From Aquiflexum gelatinilyticum (GTDB lineage Bacteria; Bacteroidota; Bacteroidia; Cytophagales; Cyclobacteriaceae), in contig NZ_JANSUY010000001.1 in NCBI RefSeq assembly GCF_024741135.1, positions 855,743-919,742 on the forward strand: a stretch of DNA of 64,000 nt, in the 5' to 3' direction. The notes below the pieces were generated by a model that saw only the letters and a program-made list of their open reading frames with translations, was not told where the DNA came from and did no database searches. Position 1 is the stretch's first letter; every line of letters begins with the position of its first letter. This document shows positions 24,916 through 32,626 of this stretch, piece by piece. Both the position numbers and the translations under genes were made by a program.

Positions 24916-27216
24916 ATGAAAAGATTTCTTCAGCTTTTGATTTACCCGGCGGCATTCACTTTGGTATTGGCTTGTAATCCATCGAAAGGCGACATGTCTT
25001 TGGAGGAAATGTATACCCATAAAGCCGATTCTATCATTGCCATCATGACTTTGGAAGAAAAAATCGGGCAGCTGAATCTTCCCGCCTCCGGAGATTTTAC
25101 CACAGGTTTGGCTTCGAGTTCTAATATCGCAGAAAAGATCAAAGCAGGAAGTGTAGGTGGATTGTTCAATATCAAAACCGCTGAAAAAATAAGGGCTGTT
25201 CAAAAAATTGCGGTAGTAGAAAGCCGTCTGAAAATCCCATTGATTTTTGGGATGGATGTCATCCACGGATACGAAACCCTTTTCCCGATTCCGATCGGAA
25301 TGTCAAGTATTTGGGATATGGAATTGGTAGAGAAATCGGCACGTATCGCTGCCATCGAAGCTAGTGCAGATGGGATCAACTGGACTTTTTCGCCGATGAC
25401 GGATATTTCCCGTGACCCAAGATGGGGAAGGGTATCTGAGGGTAGTGGTGAGGATCCATACCTAGGCGCACAGATTGCCAAAGCAATGGTCAAAGGCTAT
25501 CAGGGAGATGACCTCAGCCTGAACAACACGATTATGGCCTGTGTCAAGCACTTTGCCTTGTACGGTGCACCGGAAGCAGGAAGGGATTACAACACTGTCG
25601 ACATGAGCCGCATCAGGATGTATAATGAATACTTTTTACCCTATAAAGCCGCGGTGGATGCCGGAGTTGGATCGGTGATGACATCTTTCAATGAAATCGA
25701 AGGCGTACCTGCCTCAGCCAATAAATGGCTGATGACGGATGTCCTGAGGGACCAATGGGGTTTCAATGGTTTTGTGGTGACTGACTACACTTCTATCAAT
25801 GAAATGGTTGAACATGGAATTGGTGACCTGCAAAAAGTATCAGAACTTTCACTCAAGGCAGGTGTAGACATGGACATGGTGGGAGAAGGTTTTTTGACCA
25901 CGCTAAAGCAGTCTTTGGATGAGGGAAAAATAACAGAAAAACAGATAGATGATGCTTGCCGGAGGATACTGATTGCCAAATACAAGCTTGGTTTGTTCGA
26001 TGATCCATACAGGTATGCCGATCCTGAGCGTACAAAGAAGGAAGTGTTTAATGCGGAACACCGTCAAGTTGCAAGAGAAATTGCTGCCCAATCTTTTGTG
26101 TTGCTCAAAAACAAAGACAATATTTTACCTATCCAAAAGAAAGGAACCATCGCCCTCATTGGGCCGCTTGCCGACAACAAGGAGAATATGGCCGGAACTT
26201 GGAGTGTGGCAGGAAGATTTGACCAAGCTGTTTCTTTGTCTGAAGGATTGAGGAAAGCTGTTGGAGACAAAGCAAATGTCATTTATGCCAAAGGTGCCAA
26301 TGTGGTGGCCGATTCTTTATTGGAATCCAGGGTCAGCATTTTTGGAAAACCAACTTACCGGGACAACCGCCCGGCAGAGATGCTCATTCAGGAAGCTTTG
26401 GCCGCTGCAAAAAATGCAGATGTCATCGTGGCAGCTTTGGGTGAATCGGCGGAGATGTCAGGCGAATCATCCAGCAGGACTGATATCGAACTTCCCGAAA
26501 ATCAAAGGGATTTATTGAAGGCATTGCTCAAAACGGGCAAGCCTGTTGTGATGGTCTTGTTTACGGGAAGGCCTTTGGCTTTGACTTGGGAAGAAGAAAA
26601 TGTGCCTGCGATCCTGAATGTATGGTTTGCAGGAAGTGAGGCGGGGGATGCCATCGCCGATGTGTTGTTTGGAGATGTCAATCCATCCGGTAAACTCTCC
26701 GCTACTTTCCCCCAAAATGTCGGTCAGATCCCAATTTATTACAACCACAAGAATACCGGCCGACCACTTGGTGAAGGACAGTGGTTCTCAAAATTCCGAT
26801 CCAATTACCTCGATGTTTCCAATGAACCGTTATTTCCTTTTGGATTTGGTCTTAGCTACACCGATTTCAATTATGGTGAAATCAAATTAAGCGGAACTGC
26901 TCTCCAAGGCGACCAAACATTGACTGTAAGTGTGGAACTCACCAATTCCGGTAAGTATGATGGTAAGGAAGTAGTCCAATTGTACATCAGGGATGTTGTG
27001 GGTTCAGTGACCAGACCTGTCATGGAATTGAAAGGTTTTCAAAAAGTGCTGTTGAAATCCGGTGAAACCAAAACCATAACTTTTGAAATTACGCCAGAGG
27101 ACCTCAAATTCTATAATTCTGACCTGAACTTTGCCTGGGAACCGGGTGAATTTGAAATCATGGTCGGAGGAAACTCTCGGGATGTGAAGAAGGCTAAGGT
27201 TGATTGGAAGGAGTAG
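24916..27216 (+). CDS. GH3 beta-glucosidase lipoprotein
   Basis: A 766-residue GH3 enzyme. I chose ATG 24916 because it gives a signal peptide and lipobox (VLACN) directly; the open frame reaches further upstream into the GH144 gene with no plausible start. The N-terminal barrel has GMDVIHGYETLFPIPIG, KHFALYGAPEAGRDYNTVDMS and the nucleophile segment GFVVTDYTSINEM. The alpha/beta sandwich follows, with MVLFTGRPLAL, and a C-terminal fibronectin-III-like domain (VVQLYIRDVVGSVTRPVMELKGF). It removes terminal glucose from oligosaccharides. Next to a GH144 gene it most likely degrades sophoro-oligosaccharides to glucose. Gap to GH144 is 115 nt. Confidence 0.93.
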   Translation: MKRFLQLLIYPAAFTLVLACNPSKGDMSLEEMYTHKADSIIAIMTLEEKIGQLNLPASGDFTTGLASSSNIAEKIKAGSVGGLFNIKTAEKIRAVQKIAVVESRLKIPLIFGMDVIHGYETLFPIPIGMSSIWDMELVEKSARIAAIEASADGINWTFSPMTDISRDPRWGRVSEGSGEDPYLGAQIAKAMVKGYQGDDLSLNNTIMACVKHFALYGAPEAGRDYNTVDMSRIRMYNEYFLPYKAAVDAGVGSVMTSFNEIEGVPASANKWLMTDVLRDQWGFNGFVVTDYTSINEMVEHGIGDLQKVSELSLKAGVDMDMVGEGFLTTLKQSLDEGKITEKQIDDACRRILIAKYKLGLFDDPYRYADPERTKKEVFNAEHRQVAREIAAQSFVLLKNKDNILPIQKKGTIALIGPLADNKENMAGTWSVAGRFDQAVSLSEGLRKAVGDKANVIYAKGANVVADSLLESRVSIFGKPTYRDNRPAEMLIQEALAAAKNADVIVAALGESAEMSGESSSRTDIELPENQRDLLKALLKTGKPVVMVLFTGRPLALTWEEENVPAILNVWFAGSEAGDAIADVLFGDVNPSGKLSATFPQNVGQIPIYYNHKNTGRPLGEGQWFSKFRSNYLDVSNEPLFPFGFGLSYTDFNYGEIKLSGTALQGDQTLTVSVELTNSGKYDGKEVVQLYIRDVVGSVTRPVMELKGFQKVLLKSGETKTITFEITPEDLKFYNSDLNFAWEPGEFEIMVGGNSRDVKKAKVDWKE

Positions 27217-27223
27217 GTGGAAG

Positions 27224-27264
27224 TATTCAGTTTTCAGTGATCAGTTTCCAGTCGCAGTTTGCAG
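27224..27264. repeat. CAG-type heptad repeat directly after the GH3 stop
   Basis: Units tattcag, ttttcag, tgatcag, tttccag at exact 7-nt steps (27224-27251), then a 6-nt unit tcgcag and tttgcag. The CAGT theme is that of the xylB-xylA block at 1672-1831. The array begins 8 nt after the stop codon. Confidence 0.7.
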
Positions 27265-27406
27265 AACAGTTACTTTTGAGGTTTTTTTTGAACATCGAAG
27301 GTATTTAGGAAGAATGAAGTCACTCTTAATAAACAGTATCAGCAGTGGCTTAGGAGTCTCAGCGAGAGGAACAATTTAATTTCATCTTCCAAATAAAAAT
27401 CGAATT

Positions 27407-27452
27407 AAAAATCCTGCCCAATATCCGAATGGATAAATAGGCAGGATTTTTA
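27407..27452 (+). terminator. Terminator closing the GH144-GH3 unit
   Basis: A 12-bp stem (aaaatcctgcc with ggcaggatttt) with a loop of about 21 nt and a T run. It lies 190 nt after the GH3 stop. Confidence 0.75.
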
Positions 27453-27521
27453 ATTGTTTGTTTTGCACTTGTTTATTTTCAGTATTTGACGGATATTATT
27501 GCTTTACAAACCCAATAAACC

Positions 27522-29168
27522 ATGAAAATCCGTCTTTTTTTATTAATCCTATTTTTTCACTTTTCTCAAATCTCATTTTCCCAATCTCCCGAAAAGCCCA
27601 ATATCCTTTGGATTTCGGTGGAGGATATCAGTCCGCTGTTGGATGTGTATGGTGACAACAGCATCAAAACACCCAATATCAGCCGATTAGCCAAGGAGGG
27701 GATTGTGTTTACCAATGCATTCGCTACAGCGGGGGTCTGTGCACCAAGTCGGAGCAGCATCATTACGGCGATGTACCCTGTGAGTATCGGAACTCATAAT
27801 ATGCGCACAGGCCCTCATTATGCTTACCGGGAACCTGAGGCTGAGGTATACCAGACCTACTACAAACAGAAAGACATCAATGGAAAAAATGTCCCTGAAT
27901 ATGCGGCTGTTCCCCCTCCATTTGTCAAAGTCTTTACCGAATACCTTCGTGCTGCAGGTTATTTCACCACCAATGCCGCCAAGACCGATTACCAATTCAA
28001 CTCCCCTTTAACCGCTTGGGATGAAATCGGAAAGGAGGCACATTACAAAAACCGGGCTCCCGGTCAGCCATTCTTCGCTGTTTTCAACCATGAAATAACC
28101 CATGAGTCGCGGGTTTTTGGAAAGAAAGCCGATCCAATGCTTTCAGATACTCAGAATATCAAAATACCCACCTATTTCCCGGATTTGCCTGTGGTGAGAC
28201 AGGACGTCGGGCGTGTTTATTCCAATATCATGGAACTTGATCAGCAGGTCGGGACATTGCTGAAGGAACTCGAGGATGCAGGATTATTGGAAAAGACCAT
28301 CATCTTTTTTTGGTCGGATCATGGCGGACCTTTGCTGAGGCAAAAGCGAGCCGTCGGGAATTCGGGACTGCGTGTCCCGTTGATCGTCCGCCTGCCAAAT
28401 GGGCAAATGGCCGGAACAAAAGTAGAAGACATCGTTTCACTGATGGACTTGGGACCCACGGTGATGTCATTGGCAGGAATTGAACCGCTGGAGTACATGC
28501 ACGGCAAAGCTTTTTTGGGAAAATACAAAATCAAAAACCCACACCAATATGCCTTTGGTTCTGCTGACCGTTTTGATGAAGCAGTGGACATGAGCCGCTC
28601 CGTGATAGATGGGAGATTCGTTTATATCAGGAATTTTCGTCCGGAATTGCCGCTGATTTATCGAAACGCCTACCGGGAGCAGATTGACATGACCAAGGCG
28701 TTGATAGAAATGGAACAAGAAGGAAAGTTGACAGGAGGGGCGGCTTATATTTTCATGAAAACCAAGCCGCAGGAAGAATTGTATGATTTGGCCAAAGATC
28801 CTTACGAAATCCACAACCTTGCCCAATTGCCTGAATACAAGGAAAAGCTGATGGAAATGCGTACTGCCTTGAGCAAGTGGCAATTGGAGGTAAAAGATTT
28901 GGGATTTGTGCCGGAATCTGATTTAGTCAATATGATGTGGCCGGGCATGGTTCAGCCTGAGACAGCAAAGGTTGTATTTGAAAATTCAGGAGGAAAAATG
29001 GCTTTGACCTCTGCCACCGAAGGAGCAAGTATCGCCTATCAGGTGGATGATGAAATAGGAGGGAAGCGATGGAGGTTGTACCATGAGCCTATTCCTGGAG
29101 CCAAAAACATTGCCGCTAGGGCAGTTAGAATCGGATACAAAACCTCTGAAATCAGCCATTTTAAATAA
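27522..29168 (+). CDS. S1 family sulfatase, exported
   Basis: A 548-residue sulfatase with a cleavable signal peptide (about 1-20, ending FSQS). Metal-site segment NILWISVEDISPLL (Glu34, Asp35 in place of the usual Asp-Asp), maturation motif AGVCAPSRSSIITAMYP (Cys73, Arg77) followed by SIGTHNMRT, and IFFWSDHGGPLLRQKR near residue 262. This pattern fits the heparan-sulfatase-like branch of S1, only tentatively. The last 60 residues (KVVFENSGGKMALTSATEGASIAYQVDD) look like a small chitobiase/FN3-type module. It is followed after only 6 nt by a CE15 esterase, so the two should act on the same uronic-acid-containing, sulfated or mixed substrate. Confidence 0.93.
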   Translation: MKIRLFLLILFFHFSQISFSQSPEKPNILWISVEDISPLLDVYGDNSIKTPNISRLAKEGIVFTNAFATAGVCAPSRSSIITAMYPVSIGTHNMRTGPHYAYREPEAEVYQTYYKQKDINGKNVPEYAAVPPPFVKVFTEYLRAAGYFTTNAAKTDYQFNSPLTAWDEIGKEAHYKNRAPGQPFFAVFNHEITHESRVFGKKADPMLSDTQNIKIPTYFPDLPVVRQDVGRVYSNIMELDQQVGTLLKELEDAGLLEKTIIFFWSDHGGPLLRQKRAVGNSGLRVPLIVRLPNGQMAGTKVEDIVSLMDLGPTVMSLAGIEPLEYMHGKAFLGKYKIKNPHQYAFGSADRFDEAVDMSRSVIDGRFVYIRNFRPELPLIYRNAYREQIDMTKALIEMEQEGKLTGGAAYIFMKTKPQEELYDLAKDPYEIHNLAQLPEYKEKLMEMRTALSKWQLEVKDLGFVPESDLVNMMWPGMVQPETAKVVFENSGGKMALTSATEGASIAYQVDDEIGGKRWRLYHEPIPGAKNIAARAVRIGYKTSEISHFK

Positions 29169-29174
29169 GCCAAC

Positions 29175-30368
29175 ATGAAACCGAAAATCAGTTTTCTCCT
29201 TTTGCTTCTCTCTTTAACAATGAACCTTATGGCACAGATCCCTGCTAATTATGACGAAAGCAAAGTTCCTGACCTGGTCTTGCCTGATCCATTTGTCAGC
29301 CTTAAGGGAAATCCGATACTGACCGTCGAGGATTGGGAAAATATCCGGAGACCTGAGATTTTGAGGCTTTTTGAGCAAAATATTTATGGACAAGTTCCAA
29401 AGGATTTTGATACAATTTCTTTTTCTGAAGTAAAGGAAAAGGATAATGCGTTTCCTGATATAGCAATTTTTAAGGAGATTGATATTCTGGTTATGCGTAA
29501 TGGCAAAAGCCATAAGATGCGTTTGAATGTATATATCCCCAAAAAAGGAAAAGGACCTTATCCGGTTTTTATGCTGATCAACCACAGGTATCAAGAACCT
29601 TTGAGCGAACTGGGTGAAACAGGATTTTGGCCAATTGTGGATTTGATTGAAAAAGGATATGCTACTGCTTCATTTGATGTAGATACAGTTGCCCCAGATG
29701 ATCCTGAAACATTTACAGAGGGAATTCTTAAGACACTTTATCCTGAACAATTGAGTAAGAAAGACGGAATGCGAGGATTGGGAGCATGGGCTTGGGGAGC
29801 AATGCGGGCGATGGATTATTTTGAAAATGAGCCTTTGATTGATGCTAGCAGAGCGATTTTGGTAGGACATTCTCGGGGAGGAAAAGCCGCCCTTTGGGCA
29901 GGAGCCAATGATACCCGATGGGCAGTTACTGTCTCAAATGAATCTGGTTGTGGAGGAGCGACATTGTCCAGGAGAAAGTTTGGAGAGACTGTCCATTTGA
30001 TCAATAACGGTTTCCCCTTTTGGTTCAGTGAAAATTTTAAAGCATTCAATGGCAAAGAAGAGATGTTGCCAATCGACCAACACATGTTGGTTTCATTGAT
30101 CGCGCCACGGGCGGTTTATTTTTCCAGTGCAAGGGAAGACAGGTGGGCAGACCCCAAAGGTGAGTACCTTTCTATCAAATTGGGAAGTAGGATATATCCA
30201 TTGATTTATGGCAAAGAAGTTAATTTTCCATTAGATTTTGAGGAACAAAAAGAGCCAATAATTCAACCATATGCGGGCTACCATATCCGTGAAGGTAGAC
30301 ACAACCTTACCTTGGAAGATTGGAGTAGTTTTATGGATTTTGTGGAAATGAATTTTGGGAAAAAGTGA
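29175..30368 (+). CDS. CE15-type 4-O-methyl-glucuronoyl methylesterase
   Basis: A 397-residue alpha/beta-hydrolase with a signal peptide (about 1-20, ending LMAQ). The nucleophile elbow ILVGHSRGGKAALWAGA (Ser233), an acid region SNESGCGGATLSRRK (Glu256) and the histidine in IREGRHNLTLEDW (His376) match CE15 glucuronoyl esterases, which cut the ester between xylan glucuronic acid and lignin alcohols. Bacterial CE15 enzymes are broader and may act on other uronate esters. It shares a transcript with the sulfatase 6 nt upstream. The remaining xylan-active genes in the window fit a glucuronoxylan role, while the sulfatase partner points to a sulfated polyuronide; the sequence does not decide. Confidence 0.87.
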   Translation: MKPKISFLLLLLSLTMNLMAQIPANYDESKVPDLVLPDPFVSLKGNPILTVEDWENIRRPEILRLFEQNIYGQVPKDFDTISFSEVKEKDNAFPDIAIFKEIDILVMRNGKSHKMRLNVYIPKKGKGPYPVFMLINHRYQEPLSELGETGFWPIVDLIEKGYATASFDVDTVAPDDPETFTEGILKTLYPEQLSKKDGMRGLGAWAWGAMRAMDYFENEPLIDASRAILVGHSRGGKAALWAGANDTRWAVTVSNESGCGGATLSRRKFGETVHLINNGFPFWFSENFKAFNGKEEMLPIDQHMLVSLIAPRAVYFSSAREDRWADPKGEYLSIKLGSRIYPLIYGKEVNFPLDFEEQKEPIIQPYAGYHIREGRHNLTLEDWSSFMDFVEMNFGKK

Positions 30369-30472
30369 GTTTTTAAAAACCATAGTAGGTAGTCCATAGT
30401 TTGTCAGTTTCGGTCTTTGGGTCTTTGAGGGAAATATTTTGAAACTGCCTTCTGTCTTTGGGTTTAATTTAA

Positions 30473-30499
30473 AGATTTCTCTCTTCGTTCGAAATGACA
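30473..30499 (-). repeat. Dispersed intergenic word (TGTCATTTCGA...GAGAAATCT)
   Basis: On the minus strand this reads tgtcatttcgaacgaagaga followed by gaaatct. I recognise this as a short dispersed intergenic sequence found in many Bacteroidota genomes; its function is not known to me. Only one copy is in the window. Confidence 0.5.
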
Positions 30500-30557
30500 A
30501 GTGAAGGTTTTTCCCGCCGCAAGCCATTATGTGACTTTAAAGTTTTATTTTTTTTCC

Positions 30558-30722
30558 TTTTGCGCTTTTGCGTCTTTGCGTGAGTAAAATCGTATGTTCT
30601 TTGTGGCTCTTTGTCTTAATGAGCTTTTTATCGTTTTGCGTCTTTGAGTCTTTGCGAGAGACATTTATAATTTTCCTTTGTGCCTCCGTGTCTTTGTGGG
30701 CTGTATTTTCTTTCTTTGTGTC
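30558..30722. repeat. Octanucleotide-phased repeat clusters (CTTTGYGT type)
   Basis: Three clusters with 8-nt phase: ttttgcgc, ttttgcgt, ctttgcgt (30558-30581); ttttgcgt, ctttgagt, ctttgcga (30634-30657); and cctttgtg, cctccgtg, tctttgtg (about 30675-30698), with further ctttgtg words up to the ATG at 30729. Unlike the other arrays the step is 8, not 7. Confidence 0.75.
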
Positions 30723-30728
30723 TACCTT

Positions 30729-31874
30729 ATGAAAAACCAAAAACACCTTTTCCAACTCCCTGAGGACATCCATTATCTAAATGGCGCTTACATGTCGCCT
30801 TTGCTACGGTCAGTGGAAGAAATCGGCATTGAGGCATTGATCCGAAAGAGAAATCCCACTAATATCCAACCAAAGGACTTTTTTGAAAATGCCGAGATCC
30901 TCAAAAGCAATTTTGGGAAGTTGGTAAACTGTCAGGCAAAGCAAGTCGCCATCATCCCCGCTGCTTCCTATGGATTGAGTACAGCGGTCAACAACCTTCC
31001 TATAGACAACGGAAACACAGCTTTGGTGGTCTCTGACGAATTTCCGAGTGGTTATTATGCGATTGAGAAATGGTGCAGAGACAACCATAAATCCCTCCAA
31101 ACCATCAAAGCACCTGAGACTTTGGAAAGAAGAGGTGAGAAATGGAATAATGCAATTCTTGAAGCAATCAATGATGATACAGCTGTAGTTCTCATGTCGA
31201 CGATACATTGGACGGATGGGACACTTTTTGACCTTGCCGAAATTGGGAAGAAGTGTAAAGAGCATGATGCTATATTCATTTTGGACGGAACACAGTCTGT
31301 TGGCGCTTTGCCGATCGATGTGGAAGCATGTCAGATTGATGCGCTGATTTGCGCAGGGTACAAATGGCTGATGGGGCCTTATTCGATCGGTTTAGCCTAT
31401 TATTCGGAGTGTTTCAATAATGGGATTCCATTGGAGGAAACTTGGGTCAACAGAAGCAATGCCCAAAATTTTTCCGGCTTGACCAATTACGTGGATGATT
31501 ATGCTCCTGGTGCAGGGCGATACAATGTCGGCGAATACGGCAACTTTATCCTGCTGCCGATGATGAACGCGGCCGTCGAGCAGATTTTAGAATGGAAAAC
31601 AGAAAACATCCAATCTTACTGCCATAAACTTACCCAACCTTTGATAGCCTTCCTGAGAGAAAATGGCTATTGGGTAGAAGAGGATGAATTCAGGGCAAAA
31701 CACCTTTTTGGATTTTTATTGCCTCCTGCTATTTCTCAGGAGACACTGCTTCAAAAGCTGCAGGAAAACAAAATCTACGTCTCAGTCCGCGGCAAGGCCA
31801 TCCGCTTTTCTGCCCATTTGTACAACACAGAAGAGGATATTGCCATGCTGATCAGGACCTTGGGGGAGGTTTGA
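30729..31874 (+). CDS. Aminotransferase class V-fold PLP enzyme
   Basis: A 381-residue fold-type I PLP enzyme. ATG 30729 is chosen because the upstream extension is repeat sequence. Cofactor-site features: PAASYGLSTAVN (78-89, phosphate side), FILDGTQSVGALPIDV (Asp186, pairs with the pyridine nitrogen), and ICAGYKWLMGPYSIG with the Schiff-base lysine Lys212. The family spans cysteine desulfurases, kynureninases, isopenicillin-epimerase-like and serine-glyoxylate-type enzymes. No SufS-type active-site cysteine loop stands out, so I do not name a reaction. It is cytoplasmic (no signal peptide). A rhodanese gene follows, but 74 nt downstream with its own promoter-like element. Confidence 0.88.
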   Translation: MKNQKHLFQLPEDIHYLNGAYMSPLLRSVEEIGIEALIRKRNPTNIQPKDFFENAEILKSNFGKLVNCQAKQVAIIPAASYGLSTAVNNLPIDNGNTALVVSDEFPSGYYAIEKWCRDNHKSLQTIKAPETLERRGEKWNNAILEAINDDTAVVLMSTIHWTDGTLFDLAEIGKKCKEHDAIFILDGTQSVGALPIDVEACQIDALICAGYKWLMGPYSIGLAYYSECFNNGIPLEETWVNRSNAQNFSGLTNYVDDYAPGAGRYNVGEYGNFILLPMMNAAVEQILEWKTENIQSYCHKLTQPLIAFLRENGYWVEEDEFRAKHLFGFLLPPAISQETLLQKLQENKIYVSVRGKAIRFSAHLYNTEEDIAMLIRTLGEV

Positions 31875-31920
31875 CTTCTCTTTGTGACTTTTGTCCGCAA
31901 AGGTCAATTTGGTTTTCAAG

Positions 31921-31928
31921 TATATTTG
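31921..31928 (+). promoter_or_regulatory. TAnnTTTG -7 box upstream of the rhodanese gene
   Basis: TATATTTG, an exact match to the Bacteroidota -7 consensus, 21 nt before the ATG at 31949. No well-spaced -33 TTTG was found (the nearest is 27 nt upstream). Confidence 0.45.
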
Positions 31929-31948
31929 TATCCCAAAACCCAAGCACT

Positions 31949-32359
31949 ATGAAATACCTTGTCATTTTCCTTTTCGCCCTTACTTTCTTGGGCAGCTGCA
32001 ATTCAAAAACTTCTGACAACGCTGAGGTCTCAGGTAAAGTGGAAGAAGTCGATGCAGTTACTTTCAAAAATCTTATTGCTTCCGGAAATGGGATAGTTTT
32101 GGATGTGAGAACTCCTGAGGAAGTGGCCCAGGGAATCATTCCTGATGCCTATGTGATCGATATATACCAAAGTGGATTTGAAGAAAAACTCCAAAGCTTA
32201 CCCAAAGACAAGGAAGTCTATGTCTATTGCGCAGTAGGGGGCAGAAGCAGACAAGCCGCAGATATTCTTTTGAACAATGGATTTTCTAAAGTCTATAACC
32301 TCAGTGGAGGTATTGTGGATTGGAGGAAAAATGGGTTTGAAGTGGTAAAACCCGATTAA
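31949..32359 (+). CDS. Rhodanese-like lipoprotein
   Basis: A 136-residue single rhodanese domain exported as a lipoprotein (lipobox LGSC, Cys17). The start at 31949 gives the signal peptide; the longer open frame lacks one. The domain runs from about 35 to 130 with VLDVRTPEEVAQGIIPDA and the active-site loop YCAVGGRSRQAA (Cys94, CxxGxRS type), ending in YNLSGGIVDWRKNG. It probably handles sulfane sulfur in the periplasm; the partner is unknown. The stop codon is followed at once by a heptad repeat array. Confidence 0.92.
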   Translation: MKYLVIFLFALTFLGSCNSKTSDNAEVSGKVEEVDAVTFKNLIASGNGIVLDVRTPEEVAQGIIPDAYVIDIYQSGFEEKLQSLPKDKEVYVYCAVGGRSRQAADILLNNGFSKVYNLSGGIVDWRKNGFEVVKPD

Positions 32360-32360
32360 A

Positions 32361-32430
32361 GAAGCAAGAGACGAGAAGCGAGAAACTAGAGTCGGGAGGC
32401 AAGAGACGAGAAGCAAGAGATTAGAGCACG
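32361..32430. repeat. GARRCRA-type heptad array after the rhodanese gene
   Basis: Ten contiguous 7-nt units starting one base after the stop codon: gaagcaa, gagacga, gaagcga, gaaacta, gagtcgg, gaggcaa, gagacga, gaagcaa, gagatta, gagcacg. No indel breaks the 7-nt phase. The theme differs from the other arrays but the period is the same. Confidence 0.85.
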
Positions 32431-32502
32431 ATCCTGACAAGATCCTATGGTTGCTTGCCTGGGTTCCATTCAAAAACTCTAGAGTAATCCCCTTATTTTT
32501 TT

Positions 32503-32530
32503 TAACCAAATAACCTTTAACCCAATATCC
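32503..32530. repeat. TAACC-type heptads upstream of the M14 peptidase gene
   Basis: Units taaccaa, ataacct, ttaaccc, aatatcc at exact 7-nt steps. The vocabulary is that of the array at 12892-12966. Confidence 0.65.
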
Positions 32531-32626
32531 CCATAGCCACCTTCCAAAATCGGCCTCCCAAATAAATTCCCACTTTGGGTTCTGTATATTTTTTGTAGCT
32601 TGAAATTTCATTTAAATCCAACCACC

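Larger units (their letters stand above)
27217..27521. other. Intergenic region: repeat tail, terminator, no gene
   Basis: About 300 nt after the GH3 stop. It begins with a CAGT heptad array (27224-27264), passes through unremarkable sequence and ends with a strong hairpin (27407-27452) before the next sulfatase gene. No open frame of interest. Confidence 0.6.
30369..30728. other. Intergenic region filled with word repeats
   Basis: About 360 nt between the CE15 and aminotransferase genes. It contains two ggtctttg octads (about 30412-30427), a dispersed word at 30473-30499 and the octamer clusters described separately. No gene or terminator was recognised. The apparent open frame that begins at 30678 is repeat sequence read through into the aminotransferase. 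Confidence 0.6.
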
